The position numbers and the translations under genes were made by a program. A DNA stretch of 64,000 nucleotides from Zygaena filipendulae (taxonomy: Eukaryota; Arthropoda; Insecta; Lepidoptera; Zygaenidae), in contig OU015662.1 in the NCBI GenBank assembly GCA_907165275.2, forward strand, positions 1,495,501 to 1,559,500. Direction: 5' to 3'. This document shows, in pieces, positions 37,255-50,979 of the stretch. Every line of letters starts with the position of its first letter. Position 1 is the stretch's first letter. The notes beneath the pieces were generated by a model. It was given only the letters and a program-made list of their open reading frames with translations, made no database searches and was not told where the DNA came from.

Positions 37255-39942
37255 TTATATATCACTGTATAGAATTATCTCAAGTCCATGATTATTAGGA
37301 TGAAGAAGATACGATATTTTATTGAAACAAACAAACAATAAACATCAAGTCACAAAAGTACTCGTATCTACTAGGTACATATAAATAATAAAAGTGCGTG
37401 TGTAGTGTAGAGTAAGTGCAATGTATCGTGTCACTTCAAAAGACAGGTGATTTTCAAAACTGGAATTTCATATTTGAACACTGATATTTAAAAGACGATA
37501 AAGTATATTATCTGAATTAATTGAATTTCTGAATCGATTCTAAAATTTTTACCGACAATATCTAAAAATACCATTAAAGGTATATTATCAAAATACTTAC
37601 ATGAAAATTGTAAATTTTAATAGAATTTTAAAATATACCAAAACTAACGAAAGATAGCATAATGCAGAATACAAAAAAAATATAAAATTATAGCATAGTA
37701 TTGACAACATTACTGGTAGAACCTATTAAATATCGTCAAAAATAATATTTCCAACCCTAGCGAATATGAGCGAAATATTTAAGCCTCGATCGACTCGCGG
37801 GCCCGGCTCCGCTATCGCCAATCACCATAGGCACCGAACCCACGGAGCCTCTCCGGTAATCGGGCGATGAAAACGGCACTTTTTGCCGAGATCAGATACG
37901 TAATCCGAGATGGCACGATAACTAACAGCTCTATAAACGAGATAATCGTCCATTTAGCACTGGGAAATAGTTCTTGCATTTCAGAAACGATGGGACTATG
38001 AACGCTATGGCATCGAACGATAAAAACATAGATTCTCGCAATTACTCTTGTCTATTTAACGATAGAAATAGAGTACTTATTCTTTTATAAAAAGATACTT
38101 AATAGTGGCAATGTCGATAAAATGAAAACAAAAGATCGAAGAGAAATCGTTACAAGAAAGATAACATTTATTTTACAACCGAAATTATTTCACCGGATAA
38201 AAACATGAAAAAGAGAAAACGAGAAGAAATTTTAAACGAACAACCGACAGTGAAATATGTCAGTAAAACCTTTCATATCTGAATAACCTCTTACGATTTG
38301 AGACACTGCAAAAAAATTACAATTGAAAATCATAAAAAATCCGCTGGCTCTATAGAGGAGCAAAAAATCTCATCAGAGTATGCTTCAGTGCGTTGTCTGG
38401 TAGCAAATTGAAACGGTCGTAAGTCACAAAATTAATGAAAATCATTTGGGACAACGCATTACGTGAACGCACCGCTCTCTGACAAGAGTTGCTGCAACCA
38501 AGTCGGGGAAAAAAGCAGCTAATTGCGACTACAATGAACTACAAAGGTACCGCGATTCCCACGCAGTGGTGCCGCTGGCAGGGCGCGCGTGCGTACCGAT
38601 CATTTTGAGCGTGCTCGTCTTTTATTGCCAAAAATTAATGTCCGGCAAACAGTTCTTAATTGCAAGACGGCCATATTAAATTAAACCACTGAAGTCACAA
38701 AAGCGATCCCGTCAACACTGCGACATCAACATTTCAGAGAAATTATAAAATCAGACATGTAAAATTCACTAAAACGGTTATGCTATAGATATTTCTTCCA
38801 GTAAGCTTTGTTCATTCATAGTCATTAAAGTTTGATAAAGTTTTATTTCCGTCATAGTAATTAGTTTATTTTCATAAACAAGGGTTTACCTTATCACTTC
38901 TTTACAAAAATATCGATATAAATTCAATGTCATTAATTTATAATTAACATTCAGCAGTAAAGATGGATGGCACATCACAGGTAGCTTCAAAAAATTCGAA
39001 GCGTAGGTAACTACTACAATATTAGCACGACGAAACCGCTGTAACGTTTAAAACATAGTTGGGTTGACATAAAATTTTAACAAGGTACCTATATTTGCAC
39101 GTTTGAACATTGGTACATGTTAAAAATCAAACTTATGTAATAAAATATATTAATTTACTATTGCCAGGTATTGTATCTATTCCGATACTTACTGAGAGAC
39201 ATAATAAAATTTAATTTGCTAATCATTATATCAACGATGCAGGAAAAAGATAAAAAATAAAGTAAATGGTTAATAAAAAGAAACATTTTGATGATAACAT
39301 TTACATGGCGCAAAAATTTCACATTTTAATGTAACGAATAATAAATAATCTCTAAAGATTATTGGCTTATTTGCAGCTTAATAAGCTTTTAGGATAACGT
39401 GTTAAATATAACATAATAATACGTTCAGGAAGCTTTTATTCGCAATGGCCGTTCGAAATATTTATTTGTTACATCCACAAATAAGATTAATGCAAACGTT
39501 GCGGTGTAAGTAATTGAGAATTATATCAAAATCAACCCTAAAGGCATATCCACTTTCGCCACACCTCAAGGTGTTTGTCCATTATAAGGTAGCTGCCAGT
39601 CGGACAGCAGCAATTCCTATGGTAATGAAGTTGTGTGGACACAACCGGGTAGCTCGAAGGCTTAAGCGCAACTCGCTCGTAAACCAACTAACGCTAGTGC
39701 AACGAGACGCGAGCTAAATTAAAAGTATTAAACTTATTTTTCGTACAAAATGTAGGTATATTGAATTGTTCATATTTTATCATCGTGTTAGGTGAATAAT
39801 ACGACATCTTACACAGAGAAGCGTGTGACTTGTTAATACCATTTTCCAGATATTGCCCTCCATCCATTGATATTCTAAATACCCAAAATAAAACACAGTC
39901 AGAGACGCAAAAAATCATCACAAAACGAAATGCAAAATCAAT

Positions 39943-40147
39943 TCATAGTATTTTAAAACAAAGTCGCTCCCCGCGGTCTGTCTGTCCCTATGTATGCTTA
40001 GATCTTTAAAAGTACGCAACGGATTTTCATGCGGTTTTCGTCAATAGATAGAGTGATTCCAAAGGAAAGTTTAAAGGTAATAGTTATAGTTTATCATGGA
40101 ATCTCCAAAATTACCTTGGGTGAAACCGAGGCCAGGTGGACAGATAG
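39943..40147 (+). mobile_element. Helitron-like element, TCACTACATA subfamily, decayed 3' end
   Basis: Starts TCATAGTATTTTAAAACAAA and keeps the CGCTCCCCGCGGTCTGTCTG, ATGCTTAGATCTTTAAAAGT and TTTTCATGCGGTTTTC blocks. The 3' hairpin is mutated (ACCTTGGGTGAAACCGAGGC) and the end is GACAGATAG. Confidence 0.6.
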
Positions 40148-43100
40148 TTGAAATATGTTAACCTTTGAAGCATTCGTTGGCATCTTTAAAAAACACTATT
40201 GCAATAAGATTCAACAACTGTCAAAGTGGTTACATATTTGTGATGCTAACTGTACGTTTTTGTTGCATCGATGCTTGGGTCCACAGACGCCAAAACTCAT
40301 GTCAACTTTGAAAACAGTTCGTCCAAATTACGATTTCTAATACAAAAACATCCGTTGTGAATTGATTATATAAAAAAAAACTGACTCATCTGTTAAATCG
40401 GGGGCTGAGGAAACCCCAAAAACAGGTTATGAAACGGCGGGTTGCCATATTTGTGAACAGCTCGCGACTGGATTAGTCGTAAAAGGTTTAAACGGGCCGG
40501 CCTCGTCGCTCCAACCGGAGCGTGCGGCGCCACGTGGCTTTGTTTGCCAGCTCTCGACGATTTTACGTCACTGCACCCTGTAAGGTAATGATGCTCTTAC
40601 GCCGTTACCATTAAGGATGCAGAGTTGAATCGCCTTATGCAATGGGATTACGTTGGGTCGAATTTTGACCGGCTACGTTCGATCTATCGGGTCAACCGGT
40701 TTGGTAAACAAAACAAAATTCATGTATCACTTTTCTTTGAGGTTCTGTATCAAAAATTAATTCAATAATATTAGTATTATCAACAGAAATTATATTTTCA
40801 TCTTCACACTGTCCAACAACAAAAAAAAAACAATTTGTAAGCTCATCTATATCTACTTTGAAAAACGAATAAATTAATTTCGTTCCAATAAAAGGGTGGC
40901 AATACCCGATGTGAACTGAAAAGTGAAAGTGAATATTACCAACTTTATTGCCTCTTGCTATAATGTAACGCGATCGGAATACACACGTTCAATCATATTT
41001 GAGTATGAAACTACTTAAAAAGTCACATATTACAACGACGTCGCCAACTTAACAGTTCCGTTGAAAAACATCACACAACGCCACTGTGTGCTGGCGATAT
41101 GGCGGGGTTTGTGAGCTTCAACATCGTAAAACATCCTTTTAATAACAGCAAAAATGACGTGCGCCGAAATATACGCGGCTTGTTTGTTTTGAGCGCTCGT
41201 CAGACGCGGTCGAGAACATGATTAAAGAAAAAAAGGTGATTGAGTGTACGAACCAGTCCTGGCCGGCCGACGTTTTCTTGAATAGCGGTACCATACGTAA
41301 ATTACTTTGGGGATGATGTACAGTTGAGTTCCTCGCTGACGACCTACGCGCATGAAGCATGTATTATTATTAAAGAGAACAATGACGCAATAAAATTTCC
41401 CGTCCACTCCTTAGTGACTTGGTATTACAGCACTTGAGGCACATACCTTTGTTCACATATAGTTTTGTCCTGATTAAATCGATGAGAATTTCAAGAAAGC
41501 ATCGAATTTCCCTGAGGAGTAGGCGGTAGCAGCGGCGCGTATACATTTTATTCCAGTACCAGTATATTGTGTTGATTTTAGCTACACAAATTGCGCAGTG
41601 AGCTTGAAATGAATATGGAGCGTACAAAACATAAAAAGAACTTTCTTTTTGTTCCGCCCCAACAATGACGATCTAACGACCGCATTTCTATAGACCTATA
41701 GTCATCCAGCAAGGAAACAAACGAATAATTTATGTTAGTAATAAAAGTTTAATCTGGCAAAATAATTAAAAACTTCATATAGAAGCTTGAAAGGAAACAC
41801 GATCACAAATATAAATAAAAGAGTTTTAAAACACATTAACTCGCGTAGTAGATGTAATTAGCAGATTTACAATAAATAATAATAATAATCACTGAAGCTA
41901 TCAATATTAATGACGTGGCGGATGTCGTTAGTCATGTTTATTAAGCAAAAGTTGGTAATGGCGAGATTGATACTGTCATCGTGCAGATAATAAGAGATTG
42001 CACACTGCACAGTGGCTGACGTCGAAATGCCACTCGATACCGGGCTAGCCGCGACCGAGGTGATTAGTTTAAACGCCACTTAAACAATAATTATCGATTA
42101 TTGGGACCGGTGTGCTATTATAATGCTATATACTTAAGTACAAGAAACATGTCTCCAATTATAACACCATAACCGCAGTAAAAAGGGTGTATTTATGCAA
42201 CAAACATATTGATAGTCACAATGATATCTTAAGTCGATAACTCTGCAAGTCAAATTTTTGGCTCGGTGCCATTGTAAATAAGTGATATCTCATGTAGTAT
42301 TCAGTGTTCGTTATAATAACAATTAATTAAAGAGGTACGAAACTAATAATATCTATCAAACAAAAGAATCGGTCAACAACACCAAATTAAAAGAACAATA
42401 GATTAGAACAACCCCTGAATAAGTAATAGCTATTAAAATTATTTTGGTGTACTATAATAATATGTCAGTCAGAAATCATATGCAAATATTATCCATCAAA
42501 CACCAAAGGCAATGGCGTCGATAATTATACGTACTCCAGACGCCAGTTTCATTCATAAACGAACGAGCTTTATGAATGACCGTCGAAGCCTTGCTCTTAA
42601 TTTATTGTGTCGCCCGACTACCATAAGTTTCCTGTTTGCCTATTACCATTTATCGAATGTTGTTTATTATGCAAAATAACATTAATTTTGTTTAGTGCTA
42701 ACTCGACCTTGATTTTCAAACCGTTCAGCAAAAGACAGGTTTGTGAACATAGATTACGTGATCTGGATTATAACGCCCTAGTGATTATTCATTTACAATG
42801 CAGTTTTCATATTAAAATTCACCTCGAAATGTATCGTGGCTAAAGTCCACTAGGATTCCAAGATTCCACGAAGCTCTATCTTATGGTCTCCAATTTGCTT
42901 ATTATAATTACTTCCAATGACTGTTATGCTATTTTAAGGAATAAGAAAGACAAAATTCTATTTTCACATTAGGAGATTAATTTGGCTGGAAATAATAATA
43001 AACTCACGAACGCATCATAATTTAATTTAAGTATAGCGAAAGAATTAGAAATAAACATAACACTTATTAGTCGAGTTTATGGACGTAAACCTGTCCAACT

Positions 43101-44186
43101 GTTAATAATTCTCCTCTTAATGGCCACTCATGACTGAATACATTTTAACGCTAAATAAACAAGCTTTATCTGTGATCTTCACAATGCAACGGGTCCGGCA
43201 ACAGGAGCCGACTGAAGCGCCGCTTCAACGATACCATCACACCGATACGCATCAAGGAAGACCAGTTGTCAATACATTTCACCTGCAAACCGAGCCAACT
43301 TGATGGCCTGTCGATGCTGAGAACGAGTTCCCATGAATTGTGTGTGCGCGTACGGCAGACATTTTTATATCTCTGTCCGACAAGATGTAGTAACGCCAGG
43401 AGCTTAGAAGTTTAATGTATTACCCATCCGACCAAAGTTTATGTCGATGATAGCTTCGCATTTGTAACGTTAAGATACAACGGCGATCGAATTTCTGATA
43501 CATAATATAAATTCGAATTGAATTTGTACAATCGAGAGATTTAGATCACGTAGAAGTATATTCCTTGCTCAATGCAAATTTCTGAATCTCTATTATGCAA
43601 ATTAGAAACAGTGCCACTAAATAGCATTAAGACCGTACAAGCGAATATTCCGCTAACTTTATTTACGGGACAATTCAGACGTCCGACCAAACAAACACAG
43701 GTGGTCCCAATAAAAGATTGTGTGGAGGCCAAGCGCCTCTAAGAGATGCCGCCGTCCCTAAAAGGATAATAATACGTCGTTTCCAAGCTTTCGTACCACG
43801 AGGAATCCTGAGGACTGCAGAAGAAATGTAAATTGCCCAACCACCTGACAAATAGCTTAATTAACGACTAAAAGGCACCACTGGAATGATTGCAGTTATA
43901 CCTATAAATATTTAGTTAGTATAAAAACGTTTATGCACAATTATGTGCAGTTTCATAGTCATATTACTATTAATGCGATAACTACTTTGCCCTATTACGA
44001 CTGTGACTCAAGCAAACTATGTATAAGCACTGCATCGGACATATAAAAAAATAAAAAGCTAAAACTTATAACCCAGCAAAAGTAGCCCACATAAAGTAAT
44101 TTTACGAAGGCATTAAATTTCAAGGTTGACTCTGGGAGTAATGTTAAGTGATTTAGGTTTTTTCGCAATGTTATGTGTATGTAGGC

Positions 44187-44229
44187 GTCACGTGGGCGCC
44201 CAGCACACGTGACGACTGCGCGGTACGTG
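44187..44229. promoter_or_regulatory. Intronic cluster of ACGTG motifs
   Basis: Three ACGTG cores lie within 43 bp: GTCACGTG (44187-44194), its inverted partner CACGTGAC (44206-44213), and TACGTG (44224-44229). GTCACGTG/CACGTGAC are USF/MITF-type E-boxes. TACGTG is the element bound by Tango partnered with Trachealess or Single-minded, and ACGTG is the HIF core. The cluster sits in a ~140-bp GC-rich island within AT-rich intron DNA. In Drosophila SRF is needed in terminal tracheal cells, so a tracheal or hypoxia-responsive enhancer is a reasonable but untested reading. Confidence 0.4.
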
Positions 44230-46042
44230 GCGTGCCACCGCACGACCGCTCGCGTGGGCGGTTGCCGCAACACTGAGCTGATGCGGATGGGTGCGTTCGC
44301 CTTCGACACATTGAATCAAATTATTTTATCTGTAGTTACTTTGACAGCTCAACTAGACGTGAAGGTCAAGCTTTAAACTGGAAATTTTTAACACAAAAGT
44401 GAATCCCACGCAAATGGCCAAAAAAAAATCATTTTATCTGTTTTCGTGTTGCCATGGTATTATACCAAATTGTTACCAAAACGCGAAGAATGTTTTGAAA
44501 TCTGTATCCGAAACAAAAACCTCAGTATTGTGCAATTGCATCGTTATGACGAAACTCGAGCTTTCCCACCGAAATCTCGACGGACTGTTTGTTGTATGTT
44601 TTCTTTTTAAATCGATTTAAAAAAATATATATCTCGTTGTGCTCTCGAATCGTAATCAAATAAAAACCTACTCGTTAATGTTTTATGTATGAAATGCCCG
44701 ATGCCAATACATAATGTATGGGGCCCCGCTGACTCGGGTGCGTTCGGAAATTTCGACGGTAAAACAGATATCTGTGATCTCTATGGTAGTTGCTGATATC
44801 AAGCTGCTGTTTTATACCTTTCGCGCATGTCAACACATATTACTCAGTCAACTAATGACCATATCTGGCGACACGATAGGAATAATAGTAGCTTCATGCT
44901 GTGCCCGCTGCCGGGTAATGTCAGGACAAGATTATTTATCTGACTAAAACATACATTATCTGACTAACTAATGAATACATAATTATACTTGCAAAAAAAG
45001 ACTGCAAGAACGCAACATCAAATTTTCGACAGATCTTCACCAAATACATTGATAAACAAGGTAACTTTTTGTTTACAACAATGATCAAAGTATGTACATT
45101 ATGGGACCACCAGCACAGAATAGGTAAAAACGCAACCGGGTCAATGATCTTTCAAATCAAAAAATACATAAGTACCGTCGCAATCGGTGGAAATATGACA
45201 GAAATATGAAGTAAGTAACACACCAAATAAAAAAAGAAGTTTACGAGATTTTTTTTAAGTCAGTTTAAGATAACGACTCTAAATTACAAATGTATCAAAT
45301 TACAATGAAGAATTTATCTTGCCAATAAAGAAGTTTGATGAGAAAACTCAAAAACCAGATGCAACAAAATACAAAAAGTGCGACACAGAATGGCGTTAAG
45401 GCTGTCTTGTTTAGGGACACCTGGAACTACTTCTACCTCGGCCAGTTGAGTACTGGCAACATTAAATGCAAAGACATAGGCAGGTGGAGCGCAGGGTGGA
45501 GGTAGGGTTGGTACCTAATTGATTAGATTAAACGTCCAACGCTTAAGCGCTCCCGCTTTTACTTTACATATATTAGCAGCCGGGAGTTTGTAAAGACACA
45601 TTGCCTGCTGTAGCTTTTGTAGTGAATTTTTTACGTCGATAAATAAGTTGACTCACAATTTATGATTAGAATTCGCAATAAAGAAAAAAAATTATAGTTA
45701 ATAAAAAAAAAAACAAATTATATTCCATTAATCCTGGCTGATTATGAGATAGAATGAAGAATCCGTAACGCGTTTTAAAATTCAAATTGTGCGCGCAACT
45801 AACTAGAGACTGATACCGAACCATGCCTCACGAGACCCAGAACCGGATTCGGCGGACATGATGAAAAACCTAAGTGTCAATGTATGAAGATAGCGTTAGC
45901 GGTCAACTAGTCACTGTTCTTCTTCTTCTTTAATAATGGCGTCTATAATTATAATTTGCCAATGACAATGTTTCTTAATAATAAAAATCTCATCATCTAT
46001 TTCTTCAATTATGAACAAGTCACTCACTGAGCGTCAAAATTA

Positions 46043-46388
46043 TATAGGGATGTTGACGATTTTTGAAAATCAAAATTCTAATTTAATTAGTCAGTTAGAA
46101 AATAAAAAAACAAGACACGTATTTTTTGCTTTTTCAAATGAATGAAAATATACAGAGATAACGTGCATTAAAGATTACGGTGGGGGCTGGATGACGTCAC
46201 TAACCGCTATAAGCCGCCATACAAAAAAAAAACTGTCCGGTTAGTGACGTCACACGAAATTTCAACTCAATGTAGCTCCGTTATTTTTTGATTACGTAAA
46301 AAAAGAAAAAAATACGTGTCCAATATTTTTTAATTATCTACAAGACGAGACGGACTAAAAAAAAATTAGTCAACATATTGACCCAATA
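46043..46388. mobile_element. Palindromic MITE with internal TGACGTCAC inverted repeat
   Basis: Outer inverted ends are imperfect (TATAGGGATGTTGAC against an inverted ..ATGTTGACTAATTTTT), but inner blocks match (ACACGTATTTTTT). In the centre TGACGTCACTAACCG (46192-46206) and CGGTTAGTGACGTCA (46238-46252) pair perfectly over 15 bp. ~345 bp, non-coding. It brings two CRE-like TGACGTCA sites into the SRF intron. Confidence 0.5.
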
Positions 46389-46455
46389 GCAAAAAAAATA
46401 CAGTAGCTATAAGAACTTTACAAATCAAAAATTTGTACTTTTGTAGATTATGTTG

Positions 46456-46675
46456 AGAGCATCGTTGGTGTAGAGATTAGTGAATCGTACTGCTCCGTTA
46501 GTATCGCGGGTTCGATCCCCGCATCAAAGTAAGCATTTATGTTATGTACATCTGTATTTACCTCAAGTCTGAGTGTTCAGTATGTACTAATGTACCCATA
46601 GTACAAGCTTTGCTTAGCATGAGACCAGGTGGTGCTTTGTGATAAATGTCAATGGATTAATAATGAATAAGTATT
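46456..46675 (+). mobile_element. tRNA-derived SINE
   Basis: Box A (TTGGTGTAGAGATTAGTG, 46465-46482) and box B (GGTTCGATCCC, 46509-46519) with a GCGGG/CCCGC T-arm form the head. The body contains TACCTCAAGTCTGAGTGTTC, CATAGTACAAGCTTTGCTTA and GAGACCAGGTGGTGCTTTGT. The same body, inverted, is seen at 53885-54405. The acceptor stem does not pair, so it is not a functional tRNA. Confidence 0.75.
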
Positions 46676-46854
46676 TAATTGGCCGACGTGCAACACCTTA
46701 GTCCATATCGTAGTTCTCCATGAGCCCAATATTGTAAAAACAAGCTGAATATAATAACAAATAATAAAGCACGTACCCCATGACACAGCGCCATTTTGTC
46801 CCAAATTTATCACTGACAACTGACATGATTGTGTTTAAAAGGAAAGATTTGATT

Positions 46855-47026
46855 TTTTGTTTGTTTGTTACGATTTAAGTAACTCAAAAACTACGCGACC
46901 GCTTTCAAAAATTCTTTCACCATTAGAAATCTACACTATCCCTGAGTAACATAGGTTATATTGTAATCCGGAATTCCCTCGAGAACTCCGAAATTAACGC
47001 GGGTGAAGCCGCGTGGGACAGCTAGT
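46855..47026 (+). mobile_element. Helitron-like element, 5' end unclear
   Basis: TTTGTTTGTTACGATTTAAG, then CTGAGTAACATAGGTTATAT, then GGAATTCCCTCGAGAACTCC, then GGGTGAAGCCGCGTGGGACA and GCTAGT. A second partial copy of the same middle and 3' part follows at 47039-47130, ending ..GATTCCCGCGACT. Confidence 0.6.
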
Positions 47027-47658
47027 AATGAATACTGAATCGGTTTTTTAAAATTCTTTCACTTTTGAAGCTACGGTATTCCTGAATAACATAGGGTAGA
47101 AAGTTGTCGTCGATTCCCGCGACTCTAATCTAAAAAATCCAACACGTATGTAGTTACGAACGAAATAAATATCGACCAAAGACGATTGTTGTAAATATAA
47201 AATAAAAGAATAACGCTACTGCCCGTTACATAGACCGTCCAGCTAGAATTGTTTATCCAGAAGGCGGTCATTACATGCGATAATGAGTGGATGTATCTGC
47301 TAAGTAATACGATACTGTATCGCTTCGCAACTCTGGTTGCATTGTGCGCGAGATAGCGCCATAGCAAATAGTGCAAAAAGAATACAAAAAACAAAAAACA
47401 AAAACGACTTCCATAGCCTTTTATTAGCACAGGTTGCTTTTTCTTGTTTGTCGACGACCTAAGAAATGTAATGGAGAACTAAGAAGCCGTTTTTAGACTA
47501 ACAGCTGTTTCGGAAAAATAATAGTACAATTTTTTGTTGTTGCTTATTCGACGTTCATCTTTAATTAATGCGCCACTTTATATTAACTTAAAAACAAGAT
47601 TTTATGTAGTCTTAAAAAAGCTTAAGTACTTTTAACAAAGTCAATCTTCTAAAATTAT

Positions 47659-47945
47659 TCCAATGTATACAAATAAATAAAATTGAAGTGTCTGTTTGTA
47701 ATTTCAAATTAACAGCTTTTCACTGAATGCATACGAAAGTATACAGCAAAAAATAATTTTTTAAATGTTTTCTCTGTCTGTCTGTCTGTTTGTTCCAGCG
47801 AACCTTTGAAACGACCGGACCGATTTTGACCGGACTTTGACTCACATATAGCTAATGTTATAAGGAGTAATTGACGCTACTTTTTATCCCGGAATTCCCG
47901 CGGGAACTTCAAAATTAATGCGGGTAAAACCGCGTGGAACAGCTA
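47659..47945 (+). mobile_element. Helitron-like element, AAATTGAAGTGTCTG subfamily
   Basis: Starts TCCAATGTATACAAATAAAT followed by AAAATTGAAGTGTCTGTTTG, with a (CTGT)n tract and TCCCGGAATTCCCGCGGGAA. It ends GGGTAAAACCGCGTGGAACA and GCTATTTAG, a mutated CTAG. The same 5' part occurs at 57580-57720. Confidence 0.65.
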
Positions 47946-49371
47946 TTTAGCAATAACCGCAGTGAAAGTTGCAAAAGTTCTCCACATAATATACTTAACG
48001 CACGTCAACTGAACTTTGTTCGGTTGTTTAACTATAAATAAACGAGAGCTTAGCATTTTAGCACCTTTTCAATTAGCTTCATATTAAATTGCCATTTTAA
48101 TCGCCATGAAATATTTCATAAAAGTGCAGCGTGTTTGTAAGGTATTATAACTCGATGTGGGTGCTTTTGATAGCGCACATTTTATGATGAAATAAAGTTT
48201 GTTTTATTTAAGTTGAAATTTAAAAAATTACTTTGCTGACACGCTAAAGCGCCTGCAGCTGTTTTTTTTTTGTTAATTCTTTGTTTTACTATAGAGGATG
48301 GTTTTTAAGATTGATAAACAAAAAAAAACTTGTATCTACGTAGTTTTAGACTGGAACTATCACAATCATATGAATTTTCATCACAGCAAATCGTTATTCA
48401 GAACGTCACTCTCACATAATATAACTGACCAGCATTAATGACATTACTTTGGACCCAGTAATCGTGCGCATATTACACATTTTACGTAAGGTTTTCTCGA
48501 AAATTCGTGTCGTGAACATTCTAGTCGTGATCCTCGAAAACTCTTTGATATACCGCTCGGCTAACGAACTAGTGGACGAACCATAAATCCAACGATTAGT
48601 CGCTACAACCTAGAGACGGACTGTCGATCTAGTCAACTAATCACCCTTCGATACGGGATACATTGACAATGACGATCTGTCTGTCTATTTCATCGGTGTA
48701 AAGTTAAAAGATGGAATGAACATTGATAAAATACGAGTAATTTACTAACCGATTTGAGATAATTTAAAAATCTATTAAAAGAAAAACTTTGCAATTTGAC
48801 GGTTGAAAAAATTTAACGGTTGCAAAACTGGTGTGTCATTTTGACTTCAAAATACCAGGCGCTCATAACAACAAGGCGTTTCGGCGAGTCACTTTGGAAG
48901 GCGGGCCAACGCGTCAACATTCCCTTCTTTACCGACCAACCTGCCAAGGCCTTCCCTGCGTCCCAGGAACAATCTTTATGCCACTTGTCGTTGGTACAAC
49001 ATGAACCAAGTTAGAGACCATTGTAAGTTGGACGCATTCGCTACCTCTCACATTTTTATACGCTCCTGGTATCTAGCATGGTTAGACGGTCAATATTAGG
49101 AAGAAAACGATTGTTTTTTATTTATCGCATTTTTTTTTTATTTTAAACCTCTACAATATACCTCGACTTATCGTATAAAAAATACGATCGGTGGGGTGCC
49201 TTATCTGGCGAAGAATTTTTGATCACCCGTTTTGATATAGATTCCAATTCGACATTATATGGTGACTAAAAAACCCCACCAACAAAGTTATGCACACAGT
49301 TAGCCGACGAGACTAGAACAGCAGACGTAGCGAGGATGTCGGCTATAGTCTCATTCCTTGCGATAGTCCTA

Positions 49372-49387
49372 CTCTCTCTCTCTCTCT
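49372..49387 (+). repeat. (CT)n microsatellite
   Basis: About eight CT units in AT-rich intron DNA. The run gives a spurious hydrophobic LSLSL stretch in a 100-codon plus-strand frame (49336-49638) that otherwise shows no domain. Confidence 0.8.
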
Positions 49388-50777
49388 GTTCTCTTGGTAT
49401 TATTTCGTCCATATTTGGCTTTTCATCCAAGAAGCACCGAGTGCAAAAATTAACGCTCGAGTGCTCGAGCGCATGCGAGGGCACTAAATTAGCACGAGTG
49501 CATGATTACTCACTTTCGCATCTACTTTTTCACCAAGTCGATCTTATTCAGCCGAACTTATTTTTCAGCCAATACCTTTGTGATCGATCTATTGGCATGG
49601 CATACATATTTTATATTAAACTTAATGGGAGAAATTAATTAAACCTGTGTGGTAAATTTATATCTAAAAAAAGAAAGCAAACAGTGCATTAATGTCCAAC
49701 TGTGCAATAATGAGATTTTATATTATAACATTTCTAGACTGTTTTGGTTCTAAGCAAAAAACACGTCCTTTGTGCTCAGTTTTGTAGTGATTAATGATGA
49801 CATCACTACGTAATTGAAAGAAAAATAAATTTAGCTTTTTGGGAGCGTTATTTAAAAGAACGATAGGTACTTATAATTCCGAGTGTGAGTTTTTGTAGTA
49901 ACTAATGAGTTTTGGTGTTAGAGAAGAAACCGAAATACAAATTAGATTAGCTACAAGACAACCGCCCGAACGCATTACCATTACAAAACACTACGGGCCG
50001 TGAGATATGGGGCGCAGATGCGCGCCCGCGCCGCAATTACTGTATTCGCAATGCGTAATTGTATCATTTAGGAACAAGGTTTAGGAACAACCCCTTCAAG
50101 GACATTATGATCTTAAAAAATATCTGATATAGCTTTGCCTATAGGGTCGAGAATAAAAGTGGCAAAGCGTATTAGTTGAATGCATACCGGTATGTTAACA
50201 CTCTAAACAATAGTTATCGGAATCTTTTCCAAGATCTTAAACGTCGGGTCGTGTGGGAAAATAATCTCGCTGGCAATCAACATCCGAGCTAAGGAGTAAG
50301 GCCCTAATTAATTTAGTAATAGCTCGTGACGACTTATTCCGGGGCTAGACCGAATCACGAACCTAACGAAATCACGACTCTGGCAACACAACGATTATCG
50401 TTATTTTAAATTTATTAAAATGTCCTCTTTAAGGACTATATCGGAACACCTATATCGCCAATCGGACTGTATAATTTATTCCTTCTTTGGAAGAGACACT
50501 ATTATTTTCTCTTAACAATGGAGCTATAGGAAAATATTCCAACGCCAATTCCAAGACTGGAGTTTTGTCAAATTGAAAAGGGAAGTTTTTAACAAAGGAC
50601 CTCTGATACAAAGAAAATTTCTCTTCAATAGATATATCTTATAATAATATCAATTTTGCATTTCAAAGCATTACAATTTACACGATCTGGACTTAGACAA
50701 AAGAAAATTAGAAAAACAACAGCATATAGTCTGAAGAAAAGGTAATATATTATGTATGGTAACTGCAAATTCAAGTC

Positions 50778-50914
50778 AAAACCATAAAAATCATCAGAAT
50801 TTTTACATCTCTAATATGCCATATAGGCCTTATATATATACCTTGGTCATGTGCATGGCATATTAGAGGTAAATCCTACAAAAACATTATGCGATATGTT
50901 TTGATGGTTTCCAT
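50778..50914. repeat. Imperfect inverted repeat (snap-back)
   Basis: CTCTAATATGCCAT (50809-50822) pairs with ATGGCATATTAGAG, and flanking AAAACCATAAAAATCAT / ATGTTTTGATGGTTT extends the symmetry. It may be a small decayed MITE. It encodes nothing. Confidence 0.5.
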
Positions 50915-50979
50915 GGTGATCCTATTGAAATTACGCTAGTAGATCAAACAGAGCTACAAGCTTACGTATCGCCAGCAAT

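Noticed and set aside
43995..44309. 104-codon minus-strand frame in the intron
   Set aside because: It reads through the GC island with ACGTG motifs; the openness reflects GC-rich composition, and no domain is seen.
46459..46535. tRNA gene on the plus strand
   Set aside because: The acceptor stem does not form and the sequence continues into a known-type SINE body shared with 53885-54405.
49336..49638. 100-aa protein with a signal-peptide-like start
   Set aside because: The hydrophobic start comes largely from a (CT)n microsatellite; no domain, and it lies antisense within the SRF intron.
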